A DNA stretch of 64,000 nucleotides from the NCBI GenBank assembly GCA_938743325.2, contig OW568865.1, positions 558,001-622,000 on the forward strand, written 5' to 3'. The position numbers and the translations under genes are program-made. This DNA comes from Pycnococcus provasolii. Its lineage: Eukaryota; Chlorophyta; Pseudoscourfieldiophyceae; Pseudoscourfieldiales; Pycnococcaceae. Each line of letters starts with the position of its first letter. Within the stretch, counting starts at the first letter, position 1. Positions 31,401 through 40,348 of this stretch are shown piece by piece. The notes beneath the pieces are model-generated. The model had not been told where the DNA came from, did not search any database, and saw only the letters and a list, made by a program, of their open reading frames with translations.

Positions 31401-34006
31401 ATTTGTTGGGCACGCTCCTCCACAACAGAGGCGAGGCGCTTCGCCTCACGCTTCGCGTCACGGTGCACGGACCGAGATTCCACCAGGCGGTCTTGCAGCG
31501 AACGGATCTCCGCTTCCAAGGCGGCCCGTGTCTCAGACAATTGAGCCTGTGCCTCCTCGAGATTTCTTGTTAATGCCGCCTTCTCCTCAGCCAGCTCAGT
31601 GGACGACCTCTCCGCCTTGTCTCGCGCAATCTCCGCCTCCGTCGCCTTGCGCGTCGTCCGGCTCAGCTCCGCATGCTGACTCGTGGTAAGCTCCATAAGT
31701 TTCTTCGCGTGATTTTCCTGCATGTCGCTGAGCTCGCGCTGCGTTTCTGCAGAGAGCGAGTGTGCCGTTGCCACCTCTCTCGCACTCTCGGCGATGTGTA
31801 CTCGCAGCTCTGCCGCCTCTTCATTGGCCGCCGCGCAGGCATCCTTGAGCGAGCTGAGCTCGCTCACAAGCTCAGACTCGTGTCGTTGCATTTTCTCAAT
31901 CTCCGAAAGCAGATTTTGCTGCGTCGTAAGAAGTTGCTGGCTACCCTCCGATGGTACGGAGCGTATCAGTTGCTCGTTGAGCTTCGCTACTGTCGCCTCG
32001 GCTGTCTGGGCACGCTGCATGAGTTGCGCATTCTCCTGCTGCAGCTGCTGCTGGTCTCGGCTCGGTGGCGACTGGCTCTTTGGGGTCGCCGTCTTGCCTC
32101 GCCGCGCTCCCGTGGGCGTTGCCAATGCCTTGTTATGAGCCTCGCGCTCCTTCGCCAAGACGGCTCGCGTTGACTCGAGCTCCGCACGTGCCGCGCCTTC
32201 CGATGCCGCGAGCGCGCTGATACGCGCGCTTAGTCGCGCGAGCGCGGCGTCCCTGCTGCCACTTCCACCTCCAGTTGCTACCACTGCTTCTTGGAGCTCC
32301 TTCACTCGCGCCTCAAGCAGCGCACTTTTCGTCTTCTCTTCATGCAGCTGCGTGGATAGCATGGCAAAGGCTGATGGCACTTCTTTCGTAGACGTTTGCT
32401 TCTGCTTTTGCTCCTGCTGCTGCGACGACGACGGCGGCGACGACGACGAGGTGCTAGCCTTAGCGCTGCTGCGCTTGGAGGTGCCTCGTGGCGCGTCATT
32501 TGACGCTGTCACAGCTTCGAGCTCCGCCTGCAGTTGCTTCACCTCTTCCGCAAGTGCATCTCGCTCCTCCCTCGCCTCGCGGGCACATGCCTCAGCCTTG
32601 GCTCGCGATGCTTCAGCTGCCGCCACCTCCACGTTACGCTCCGCTTCGCTGCCGCGCATCGATTCTTCGTGCAGACGTTCACGGAGCAATGCGCACTCGC
32701 GCCTTGCGTCTTCCAATGCCCGCGACGTTTCGTCGTTGGCAGCCTGCTTCTGCGCGCGCGTGGTTGCCTCTGCATCTCTGGACGCGTCGAACTTCGCGTA
32801 AGCAGATTCCAGCGAGGCTCGTGCGACGTGCGCCTGGTCCTGAAAGTCAGCCACCTGTGATTTCAGAAGCCTCTTCTCGCCGTCGAGCATTTCACGTGCC
32901 GCCTCTGACTCGCGCAGGCGCTCGCGAAGATCGGCCATCATGGCTTCCGACGAGATGGTGTTCGCCCTAACCGCGCGCACCTCCTCCTCAAGCTGAGATA
33001 TGCAAGCATCTTTCGCCGACAGCAGCGCCAGCACCTTCGCATTACGCTCCTCCGCGCGCGACCTTTCTTGCTGCAGTGCCGCCTCGACAAGGTCGCGTGC
33101 ACCGACAGTCTCGTGCGTCGCGCGCTCGCGCAGCTCGCTGAGCGTCGCCACCTCGCGCAGAGCCTGCGCAAGCTCGGCGCGCGCCGCGTCGCGTTCCTCT
33201 TCCAGCGCCTTGTGTCGCGATTCCGCCGCGGCGCACTTCTGCTCGAACGCCTGCAGCGCATCGCGGCTCGTGGAGGCTGCGAGGTTCGTCTCGTCGCAGC
33301 GCCGAGTCAAGCCGGCGACAACGCGACTCTTGTCTTGCAGCTGTCGTTCGAGCGAGTGGATCCTCTCGAGCATATCATTTTCGCGTTGTGACTGCGCGAC
33401 GACCAAGTCGTGTGCTGTTGCTGCTGCTCTTGCAGTTGCCGCTGATTCTACCAACCGAGAAGGCTGTGCTTCAGCCTTCTCCTCCTGCTCTGGTTGTTGA
33501 CGTGCAGCCGGCTCTACTGGCGTAGGCACGGCGTTCACGTCGCGCGGGCTGATTCCTGCGGTGACGGCAGCGTCGTCGGCGAGGTGCAAGGTTGTGTGAA
33601 AGTTCTGGTCAAAGTACAGGCTTTTGATGTGCACGACATCTCTCAGAGTATTTTTGCTTGCACCTGTGTTGGTTCCCGCTCGTTTGAACTTGAGCAGTCG
33701 CAGCGTGATTGCGACAGTGGCGGTAGCGTTTCCTTCGATCCTCAGGTTGGTTGGCGCCACCGTGTACCTTTCCGGCGCGCTCGTTCGTATGGAGAGTTCC
33801 ACCGGCGTCGCGAACGTGTTTGTGACTTGTATGGTTTGTCTGTACGGCGTACCGAGTCTTACCGCGGAGAATATCAGGTGGTCCGGAGTGAGAAGGAGAG
33901 GTTGCTGCTGCTGAGTCTGTAAGAAGCCTGAAGCTGAAGAAGTGGCGGCGGCCATATTACTACCAGGACCACCGGCGACACCACCACCACCGGCGACACC
34001 TGCCAT
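25493..34006 (-). CDS. Giant coiled-coil protein with N-terminal MSP/ASH-like domain, single exon
   Basis: One uninterrupted frame of 2,837 codons starts at an ATG. Residues 37-145 form an immunoglobulin-like beta domain (LLTPDHLIFSAVRLGTPYRQ, ERYTVAPTNLRIEGNATATV, VVHIKSLYFDQNFHTTLHL) resembling the MSP/VAP or ASPM-SPD2-Hydin fold. Almost all the rest is heptad-rich coiled coil with Ala, Glu, Arg and Leu, broken by short Ser/Pro hinges. The C-terminus is Gly-rich and then helical. ASH-type heads with long coiled coils occur in centrosomal, basal-body and ciliary proteins, and MSP heads also tether membranes through FFAT motifs. A scaffold role at centrosome, basal body or Golgi is inference. 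No motor or kinase domain is visible. Confidence 0.85.
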   Translation of the reverse strand: MAGVAGGGGVAGGPGSNMAAATSSASGFLQTQQQQPLLLTPDHLIFSAVRLGTPYRQTIQVTNTFATPVELSIRTSAPERYTVAPTNLRIEGNATATVAITLRLLKFKRAGTNTGASKNTLRDVVHIKSLYFDQNFHTTLHLADDAAVTAGISPRDVNAVPTPVEPAARQQPEQEEKAEAQPSRLVESAATARAAATAHDLVVAQSQRENDMLERIHSLERQLQDKSRVVAGLTRRCDETNLAASTSRDALQAFEQKCAAAESRHKALEEERDAARAELAQALREVATLSELRERATHETVGARDLVEAALQQERSRAEERNAKVLALLSAKDACISQLEEEVRAVRANTISSEAMMADLRERLRESEAAREMLDGEKRLLKSQVADFQDQAHVARASLESAYAKFDASRDAEATTRAQKQAANDETSRALEDARRECALLRERLHEESMRGSEAERNVEVAAAEASRAKAEACAREAREERDALAEEVKQLQAELEAVTASNDAPRGTSKRSSAKASTSSSSPPSSSQQQEQKQKQTSTKEVPSAFAMLSTQLHEEKTKSALLEARVKELQEAVVATGGGSGSRDAALARLSARISALAASEGAARAELESTRAVLAKEREAHNKALATPTGARRGKTATPKSQSPPSRDQQQLQQENAQLMQRAQTAEATVAKLNEQLIRSVPSEGSQQLLTTQQNLLSEIEKMQRHESELVSELSSLKDACAAANEEAAELRVHIAESAREVATAHSLSAETQRELSDMQENHAKKLMELTTSQHAELSRTTRKATEAEIARDKAERSSTELAEEKAALTRNLEEAQAQLSETRAALEAEIRSLQDRLVESRSVHRDAKREAKRLASVVEERAQQISVLMETVEALQGAHDTAEAEQRVIALTAQLAAAKAVEGQLEMRATQALAEVESMQAKVASVEEQLQRGAEKLRTVEGERRAAARAAEISAKENVALKAELREARDASSSTERDAAGVRQALRHVEGVAAALRSSLDAQRKRHFEELESLRTSCEARVQQAQATYAELAVSQATDAVQRFREELSAALAARVGDDSDAAWAATALKRVAEKLEASQRELARTSVDLRLARAQKEVLLERAQSAELALERCTDSWQTSQTLVAHLKNTRLQRESLRDAAAAAGAEAQQAQIDSMARALESASKRLIALEREEAVLRTRAAEETAARAASQNAASRLSAEIQDLRASAAAAETPESHEEGDQRALREYLDSTVGSALLKPGTDERLLAFTRELCALKLSEREALRRLGVAQRRFDAAQVASGELRVANDRLEKQLVSLSAQVASNGNAARAGYGDDDATRVATRAEMELQLATQRQQLLVTQQEAVALRTQVHDMRLERDAVQTRMLEESSSDAIPSSLDAHAEQLARERGAAEARAEFAEVAHEMEKERRDQAQSLIQVKAELSEARATIETMQRDLSISGVSSSSSDSVRGGLEEQVARLESEVASLIDDRELRDKAISDLEAMLVRISTPSGTSTPDTAAAEMTAKQLVRSRLAEADAQRKIRVAARMEMELRQVIAKRESRIAELKKLADATKTPLATRTTSRTGKIPTPNAAKSIGDASAKKKAAVVASESADVEKVQQELSQTKIDLYRARLEVTRLEGELAEMRSFGRDDEASAQKFAKLSAAMAAEEQAAHTNRLLRDACADVINAVASVLDETPSTSVDDDNVASNAVAATTRLVEAWKASKRSETTTFESGTAVAVAATRLDEETAATTAHIEELTRNNVELQYELAKLRASSASHAENTENLPIDDTVTEIDGASIDQLRMTLATLVSKCVWSLREARSLQGALDSTMAQDITNKQFTPGMGEQAVEELKDLVKELLRSKNSLQQECSKLEVQLSTHETEHLERVEVARANTDRADRATEAQATRVRELESVVESRDGELATVRGELSKHKDLLTSCEATLAEERRERAELLTTISATIRAHAASPSPPPSVAESPAAGGGSVDNTPSPAAPPPVARLLASLHRFCESQESTARDAREAARAAMARLEAMELRQRDLAYAIHARHEEYMARANEVFTVPSTGVEGQAEELAAQLATLDEQHALLAQRIADAENRYIELQRKEEVAATTEAAMRQQAAAANEATAAAAEEVREAKEQAKTARDSERALRRALNDATQGLALATARQEAVVAERERLVEAAEAAERAWTAERAETQERHDAAVAELKEEHVAMLEAAQEEFASKLREELESAEFRARHDVRTAMEESLTNTVDDLSAKSAAAEARAEAAEKAHSQLLTKTRAYAKLIRDEFELYKTSKEKELKKLFAAGMSAGAESSESKAAAEASAMDIWEALRGTQTDNPEEANSISAEASSEPESSASFWYHPTSPAFFAEAAKGHTAPVDDDNSPTAARAVMELEREVQELLGNLRTSQYTEAVDMARRETESERQTLAAKKVQLAEAEEKCKTLKAKLKAVEGEYRRYKTASKRDLEMAKTELSRLREVAKGAPDAATLKSQNSYLTAQLKVVRSELGRQRDRASALTEELKENKGDEKAGSATDKVELSSKLRRANFASVRKDAVIVSLRGKVDQLSRELEEARSSGAGALEDRARILNATIRRKDQALQSLRQRFDTVAERAANAALAESGMKTLKSSERIRSRFAEINSELQNYKSEMASALASAEEASKNELKAWQTLEADVIEMKRRATSLLSALKAIVTLVLESMATANGLARDMTHSDERSAFARLGGSGGGGGAGAWTSARGLGEGNVAAASESVAILLGRVEAELRVLEHGERWSAEDLAEVVALLDREVRISFQALSSATEQAAASVSASLTAAPATPPASDLLAQISAEMNLSTGS

Positions 34007-34702
34007 AAGCTTAAGCTAAACTACCCAAACTCTGAAAAAATGGCAACAAATGGCGAAAAGGGGAGGGCTCACGAGGAGGAGGAAGGAAAGAAGGAAAGGA
34101 AAGATGTCGTTGTCTCGAACTCCTCCTCAAGCCTCAAGGCGCGAAACGAAAGTGCCAACTAAAACTGACCAAGAATAGTGCTGTCTGTGCACATGGATGT
34201 ACCACTCACATGGATTGGAAATCATGGAGGGCGAAGGTCAGGGCGACACCTCTCAGCGAGTCGTCGACGGCCTTGACCGACGTCCTTGACCGGGTGACTG
34301 GCTTGACCGATGGCCTTGACCGGGTGCCTTGACCGAGTGCCTTGACTGAGTGACTGGCTTGAACAGAACAGGTTGCCCGACCAGGTTGCCCGACCAGGTT
34401 GCCCGACCAGGTTGCCCGACCAGGTTGCCCGACCTCAACCAACTCCTCCATAAGAACTATGTACGAGGTAGGGTGGTAGTCCATGGACAGACACCATGGC
34501 ACCCAAGACGAACCAGTCCACCACCAATAATAATGGCACCAATGGCACCAACCAGGTGTTATTAGCCAGAGCCCATCAAGAAGAAGCTCGTGAAATCGAA
34601 ATGGAAAACTTTGAGAATTGAAATTTCTGCAACTGAACTAACCCTACCGGGTAACCCTAACCCTAATCTACTTTAGTATTTCCCTCCCTTTCTCGTCTGT
34701 CG
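34007..34702. other. Intergenic spacer with tandem repeats and telomere-like motif
   Basis: Nothing convincing is coded here. It holds degenerate CCTTGACCG-type units (34262-34350), a 13-bp array (34370-34440) and a telomere-like CCCTAACCCTAA tract at 34638-34668. Confidence 0.6.
34370..34440. repeat. Tandem array of a 13-bp unit, about five copies
   Basis: GTTGCCCGACCAG repeats about five times with no change, directly beside a looser array built on CCTTGACCG. Confidence 0.75.
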
Positions 34703-36052
34703 TCAGTTCGCCTTATTATTATCGTAGTCCAAGTTGACGACGACTTGAACGCTTCCTTGGTTGCCTCGCGTGATGCGCATGTCGTCGTCCAAGTAAAGCA
34801 CGTCCACGTATCCCTCGATGGCGTCAAGGAAACGGTACTCCTGCGCGCCGCTCGAATCCATCGCTGTGAAAATCCCACCCTCCAAGTGGCTTACCGGAGA
34901 GTGTAATCCAAAGGCACTCGCCCAGATCCTGGACGCCGACGCATCACACTCCACACTTCGACTTGGCGCGAACGTTCCGCTGTGAAACATGATGTCAAAC
35001 CGAGCGCCGTCTCCAACGTACTGATGCGAAGCCAATGAGCGCATGCACCCAACGAGCCCTTCGGCTGGACCGTCCTTCACTTCGAACAAGACGTCGAACA
35101 CGTACGAAGCATCTCCAACTTCGTTCGAAATGCCGATGATGGCGACCTTGGTATTGCCAGGCTGAAATCTTCCGAACGACATTCGTGTCAGCGTGAACAT
35201 TGGCCGGCCATGCTCGTCCAACCCAAGGCTTCCAGGGAACTCAGCTCGTGTGATCGCCTTCCATACCTTGTTACTCCACAGAGAGAGCATTTCGTCGTCA
35301 CTCTGCTGCGTCCTCTTCGATTTCCAATGCACTTCGAGTGCATCCACCAACTCGCAGACTGCTTTGTCGTTCGGGTCGCCTCCGTTCATGCTGAGTGTCC
35401 ACTTCAATTGCGCCTTCAGATAGTCAGCCTCCTCAATGTCTTCGCGAGGAGGAGGAGGAGGAGGAGGGATAGGCTCAGTGGCGGTAGACGCCGCCAATCC
35501 AGCACTGCTTGTCGTTGTTGTTGTTGCTGTCTCATCGTCATCCCGCCGCGCTGCCCGTGCTGCCCCTTTGGATTTCATCCATCCTGCGATATCCTTTCTC
35601 GTCGTCGTCGTGGCGACGCGTTCCCCCGTCGCGGCGACGTACACCTCCACCTTCACAGCGTTTGCTCCCGCATCTTCGCACGAGTACGTGTATTCGTCAG
35701 CACAATAATCACCACCACCACCACCACCAATCCCACCTTTCAAGATTTTCTTCTTGACCAGATTGTTTACCAAAGACGCCGGCGCGGATGACAAAGAATA
35801 ACGCTTCACCACCAAAGATGATGATGACGACGATGACGACGACGACGACGACGATGATGAAGCACGATGATGATGATGATGACGACGACGAGGATGTGCA
35901 GAAGATGGCGACGCCAAACCCGTACTAAAGGGAGGATGAGGTATTCGCCTACTACTACTACTGCAACTCTTCCTATTCCTCCTATAACAAGAAAGGTACG
36001 TGTACCTGTACGAGAACTCCCTCCGAGGGAAGTGAACTAGGTAAGACGCCAT
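34703..36052 (-). CDS. PAP/fibrillin-like plastid lipid-associated protein
   Basis: The 449-residue protein has a long basic, Ser- and His-rich leader (about 80 residues) fit for plastid targeting. A Pro-rich spacer follows. The C-terminal 250 residues carry fibrillin features: an opening helix (YLKAQLKWTLSMNGG...VCELVDALE), a beta-rich middle, and the diagnostic end GYVDVLYLDDDMRITRGNQG. That end matches the family's YLDxxLRIxRGNxG motif. Fibrillins bind lipophilic molecules in plastoglobules and thylakoids and affect plastoquinone and stress physiology. The usual LxGxWxLxYT strand is hard to see, so this is a divergent member. The leader has polymorphic-looking simple repeats encoding Ser and His runs. 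Confidence 0.7.
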   Translation of the reverse strand: MASYLVHFPRREFSYRYTYLSCYRRNRKSCSSSSRRIPHPPFSTGLASPSSAHPRRRHHHHHRASSSSSSSSSSSSSSSLVVKRYSLSSAPASLVNNLVKKKILKGGIGGGGGGDYCADEYTYSCEDAGANAVKVEVYVAATGERVATTTTRKDIAGWMKSKGAARAARRDDDETATTTTTSSAGLAASTATEPIPPPPPPPREDIEEADYLKAQLKWTLSMNGGDPNDKAVCELVDALEVHWKSKRTQQSDDEMLSLWSNKVWKAITRAEFPGSLGLDEHGRPMFTLTRMSFGRFQPGNTKVAIIGISNEVGDASYVFDVLFEVKDGPAEGLVGCMRSLASHQYVGDGARFDIMFHSGTFAPSRSVECDASASRIWASAFGLHSPVSHLEGGIFTAMDSSGAQEYRFLDAIEGYVDVLYLDDDMRITRGNQGSVQVVVNLDYDNNKAN

Positions 36053-36311
36053 ACCTAAGGTAGACTATTTAACCTGAGACCTGAGACACCTGGAGAGAGA
36101 GAGAGAGAGAGATGCGTGACCGAAACTCAGAAAACGCAGAAAGAAACACCTGAAGAAAACCCTTGAAGAAAACGGACAAAATTCAAAACCCGAAATCTTC
36201 AATTCCCCTCCCCGGCCTCCTGTTCCACCCTCCGGTCTCCTCCGGTCTCCTCCGTCCCAGTCAGACGTCCCACTCGGACGTCCTCATAAACTTTTATTCC
36301 GGATAACAAAC

Positions 36312-37877
36312 ATGTCCCCCTCCATGATGACCTCCCTTGGGACCTCCAGCGGGCGCGGGAATTATCGCGGGTGTGTCACCTCGTCGTCATCATTGTCGTC
36401 AACATCCACGCGTCATGCTCATAAGAAGAAGAAAATTAATGGGCGTTTAATTAGTACTTTAAGAAGACCTTCATCGGCTCATGGGTCAGGGTTAGGGACC
36501 TCGGCTCATGCTACGTCGTCAGGGGTGATGGAAGGTGTCGGTACTATCGTCGACGGTTCATGGTGCGACGAATTCGCTCACTTGAACGACAGACTCCCGC
36601 ATGAACCGCTCGCACTCCCGCAAATTAACAGCACGTGCCGAGTCGTACTCGTCAGACACGGACAGTCGACGTGGAACGCAGAAGGACGCATGCAAGGCTG
36701 CTCGGACATTTCCGTACTCACGGAAAAAGGACAAGGCCAGGCGGCGAAAACAAGGGACATGCTCATGAACGTCAAGTACGACGCACTGCACCACAGCCCG
36801 CTCAAACGCGCGGCAGAAACGGCGCAAATCGTATGGGGCGACGGACGAGATGGGAGCCCTGTGCACGTGCACGCATCACTGCGCGAAATTGACCTGTACA
36901 CCTTCCAGGGACTGCTCAAGAACGAGGGTGTTGAGAAGTACCCCGACGAGTACGCGCTGTGGAAAGACACACCCGCGGACTTCGCCGTTGACGTCGGAAA
37001 CAGAGTGCACCGCCCAGTGGTGGAGCTGTGGTACCGAGGAAGTCTCGCGTGGCAGCACGTGCTTGAGGACGCGGACGGCGGCGTTGCCGAAAGTCGGCTC
37101 GTCGTCGCGCACAACGCAATCAATCAGGCGATGATCTGTACCGCGCTGGGACTGCCGCCACGATTCTTTCGAAAGGTACTTCAGAGCAATGCCGCCGCAT
37201 CCGCGCTCACCTTCTCACCCGCGAGCGAAGAAGGTGGCCAAGTCGGCGTCAGCGTCGGCGCCATCAATGCCACCCCGGGTGTGCGATCGCTTCGGCCGCG
37301 AAGTGGTGCACCGGCGCAGGTTTTGCTTGTTCGACACGTGGACGTGGACTCTAAGGACGGGTATGCCGAAGCATCGCGCGTCGCGGTGCTTTTGCGCAAG
37401 TGCTCGGTAAGCACCGTGTGCGCATGCACGTCGCGAAATACGCTCACAACCGCTGGCGCGCTTGTCGAGGAGCTGAGGGCGAAACCTCCTCCGATAGGGT
37501 CATTCGTGACGTCGGCTGAAACGCTAGATGACCTGGAGGGTGGAGAATCATTGCTGCGTACCAAAAGTGCACGTCTTCTGGTGATGGAAAATCTCGCAGC
37601 ACCTGAGGGGGAGGCATGGGAGCGATCCAGCGAAGCATGGGCAGCGCTTTGTGAGGAGGCGGATGCCGCGCCGATTGGCAGCAGCCTGGTGGCTTTCGCA
37701 TCTGCGGAAGTGATTGCGGCAATCGTTTGCCGCGCGCTCGGCGTCGAGGACAGTCAGGCTCCTGCGACCATCGCGTCCCTTCAGGGTGACATGCCCTACG
37801 GCGCTCTTAGCTGCATTTTGCGCCCGAAAGGTGGCACGGAGGGCTTCCTGCGATGCTACAATACGGGCACCGTGTGA
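36312..37877 (+). CDS. Double-domain histidine phosphatase (2-carboxy-D-arabinitol-1-phosphatase-like)
   Basis: The 521-residue protein starts with a Ser/Arg-rich plastid-type leader of about 75 residues. The first phosphoglycerate-mutase-like domain has VVLVRHGQSTWNAEGR with the phosphorylated His, a HHSPLKRAAETAQIV block, and VVAHNAIN with the second catalytic His. A second domain begins QVLLVRHVDVDSK and lacks the full RHG signature and later His, so it is probably inactive. The same two-domain layout occurs in plant enzymes annotated as 2-carboxy-D-arabinitol-1-phosphatase, which clears a tight inhibitor from Rubisco. Related enzymes dephosphorylate xylulose bisphosphate. The substrate is therefore inferred. 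Confidence 0.8.
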   Translation: MSPSMMTSLGTSSGRGNYRGCVTSSSSLSSTSTRHAHKKKKINGRLISTLRRPSSAHGSGLGTSAHATSSGVMEGVGTIVDGSWCDEFAHLNDRLPHEPLALPQINSTCRVVLVRHGQSTWNAEGRMQGCSDISVLTEKGQGQAAKTRDMLMNVKYDALHHSPLKRAAETAQIVWGDGRDGSPVHVHASLREIDLYTFQGLLKNEGVEKYPDEYALWKDTPADFAVDVGNRVHRPVVELWYRGSLAWQHVLEDADGGVAESRLVVAHNAINQAMICTALGLPPRFFRKVLQSNAAASALTFSPASEEGGQVGVSVGAINATPGVRSLRPRSGAPAQVLLVRHVDVDSKDGYAEASRVAVLLRKCSVSTVCACTSRNTLTTAGALVEELRAKPPPIGSFVTSAETLDDLEGGESLLRTKSARLLVMENLAAPEGEAWERSSEAWAALCEEADAAPIGSSLVAFASAEVIAAIVCRALGVEDSQAPATIASLQGDMPYGALSCILRPKGGTEGFLRCYNTGTV

Positions 37878-38108
37878 AAAGGAGATGATGTACCGAAAGA
37901 AGGATGTGTTGTGAAGTTTTGTGTCTACGTAAATCAAGCAGTGTCACACCCGTCGTCGTTGTTGTATTCGCGCGCCGCCATGCTATCAAACGAAACCCAC
38001 AAAACAACACAGCATCTTCTCTTCTTTTCGTAATATATGGGTGTTTGGATTTTGGAAATTGTTGTTCTGTAACCATCAAATATGTTCTTTCGTTGTCGCA
38101 AACGTCGC

Positions 38109-38642
38109 TTAACCGTTCACCTGCTTCACAAGCCAGCCCATGCCATCCTCAAGGCCGTCGCCGTTCTTTGCGCTGCACGGCTGAATTTGCCACGGGCGGT
38201 CGCGGATCGTGTAAAGGTTGAGGTTCTCCGCAATCTCCGTCGCCGGCGTTGCGTTGATGAGGTCCTGCTTGTTCGCAAGGACGAGAAGCGGCACACCGTT
38301 CATCTTATCCTCCTCCAGCAGCTGAACGAGCTCGTCGCCGCTCTCCTCCAAGCGCTTGCGGTCGGCGCTGTCGATGACGTACACGAGCGCGTCCGTCTGG
38401 TCAAAGTAGTTCCGCCAGTACGGCCGGATGGAACGCTGGCCGCCGATGTCCCACACGTTAAGCTTGAAGCCGTCGTGCACGAGGCTCTTGATGTTGAAGC
38501 CTTGCGTAGGCGTGATGGTGGTGATGTCCTCCTCGCTCAGCTTTTTCAAGATGGTTGTCTTGCCGGCGTTATCCAAGCCAAGCACGAGGATGCGCGCCTC
38601 GCCCTCGTTCTTGCGCAGGCGTCGCAGCAACGTCAACAAGCC
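38109..38642 (-). CDS. ARL3: ARL3 small GTPase (main exon)
   Basis: This exon encodes about 177 residues, from [20 protein letters not shown] to KQVNG. GTP-binding motifs are complete: GLDNAGKTT (P-loop), TPTQGFNIK (switch I), [17 protein letters not shown] (switch II), NKQD and CSAKNGDG. The [10 protein letters not shown] and [14 protein letters not shown] segments are ARL3-specific rather than ARF or ARL2. ARL3 releases lipidated cargo in cilia, which suggests this alga has or had flagella. The exon begins with Gly, directly after CAG, so the Met must come from an upstream exon. An ATG at 39184-39186 followed by GTACGT is the best candidate, with a 541-bp intron. Confidence 0.92.
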   Translation of the reverse strand, partial: GLLTLLRRLRKNEGEARILVLGLDNAGKTTILKKLSEEDITTITPTQGFNIKSLVHDGFKLNVWDIGGQRSIRPYWRNYFDQTDALVYVIDSADRKRLEESGDELVQLLEEDKMNGVPLLVLANKQDLINATPATEIAENLNLYTIRDRPWQIQPCSAKNGDGLEDGMGWLVKQVNG

Positions 38643-40348
38643 CTGTTTGCGTGTGGGAACGTTGGGTATGTATTCGTGTTAGCGAGTCTGTCTGATCGCC
38701 CGGCTTCGACCGCTTGCACTTTGCAAGATACAACTCGTACGCCGGCACCGTACGCCGGCACCTGCTCTGCATCGTCGCGTTTCGCGCGCACGCGGCACAG
38801 CTTTCGCGTTCGCTCGATGCGAAGGCGACTGGTCTGTATTGTGTTCGTGGGCCTAACGGCCTTCATCACGACTCCACACCTCGACCTCTGTGCTGTGCGT
38901 GCACGCTCGCGCCGCACCGGTGTGCGCCAAACTCTTGACTGCACGTTTCTCTGTTTTGTTTTGGGGGACTCTCCACGTGTCTCACGAGTGTATTTTTGCA
39001 CTTCACTGCGTGGCCACACCTCTTCGCGCCGCGCTATTGAGACGCGCAGCACCTTGTCTTCCCCCGCCGGCACCCTCCCATCCCTCCGCAAACGCCGGCC
39101 CACGTACGATCTCCGCTCCGTGTAACCCAGTCTGCACGCAAGATGTAAGAGCCTACTACTACTACTACTACTACTGCACGTACCATGTCTGATGTTAAGC
39201 CTAAGTTGAGCTTAAGTTGTGTAAAAGCTGAATCCCCTTAAAATGTGGGTTGCGCGCGAGACACAGATAAATGGCTCCGCTCCTTCTTCTTCTTCTTCTC
39301 TCTCTCTCTCTCTGTGTGCGTGTGTGCCTTGGGTGAGAGCTCCTTCTTTTTTGTCTTTTTTGCCAACCACCAACCACCTTGGTGGTCGCTCACGGAAACG
39401 GTTTACTGCGAGACTTAGACACTGACTTAGACTACGGGTAGCAATCACGTTCAACGAATGGATCCGACTTTTTTTAGTTCTTAGCGAGCTTGCGGCCTTG
39501 CGCACAGCGCAGGTTGCCTGACACAAGAGTTCTCACGATTCACGAAGGAAAGGAAGTGGTCTCGACTGGTCTCGACTCTCTCTCGAAGAAGTGGAAAGCG
39601 TTTACGCATCCGCGTTCCACAAGCTCTTTTGAAAAAAAACTTCGTAAGAAGAATTGGCAACTGGCATTCTCGCAAAGCGGAATCCTGTGCGAGTGTGCGG
39701 CTGTGCGCGTTGGGTCACCTCGTTGTGGTACATACAGTTGGTGAGTTGCGCCAATAAGGTTTTAACGAGAGACGTTGGTGACTTGGTGGTACATGCTGTA
39801 ATAAGTGGTACGAAGTACAAAGGGAAGCGAATTGGTGAGGCCGCGTCTTTTCTCTTCTTGGTAGTACTAATATAGAAGTCGTCGCCGTCAGGTCGTAAGC
39901 ACTCGTCTAAGGTTAAGAATAGCTACTAAAGTTTAGCTAGAGGCTGCGTGGACTGCAACTGGCCATCCGTCACCTGGCCATGGTCACCTGCCATGGTCAG
40001 CGCAGGCTGAAAGCGCAGGCCGGCGGAGATGGCCTTTGGAACCGTTTCCACGCACTCACGCAGCGTGTCTCCATTAAAAAAAAAGGTGAAAACTTTACGT
40101 ATTTTACACTGGTGACTTCACAACCTTCCTTTTGAGTGTGGTATGCTTATTGTTTTCGTGTTTTTCAAATTCCTTCCCAAAAATGAATTTATCGCGTACA
40201 TTTAAGTCGCATCTCCAAGAAAACCAAGAAATTTACTACCGCGCATTTAGCTGGAAGTTGGCCTTTATTCTCTTGAGCCCCCCCGCCTACCGCGGTTTTC
40301 GGCCATTTCCACCAAACTCACAAAGGCGTCTCAGCCGTGTCGCGCGTG
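38643..40348. other. Spacer including the predicted ARL3 intron; no other gene seen
   Basis: 38643-39183 is the predicted ARL3 intron and 39184-39186 its start codon. Beyond it to 40348 no gene is supported on either strand. It holds a TAC trinucleotide run at about 39150-39175, a TTC/TC run at 39283-39315, and AT-richer sequence near 40080-40250 that may hold the promoter of the next gene. Confidence 0.5.

Noticed and set aside
38082-39125. Long plus-strand frame over ARL3
   Set aside because: Antisense shadow of the ARL3 exon; the ARL3 reading has all GTPase motifs.
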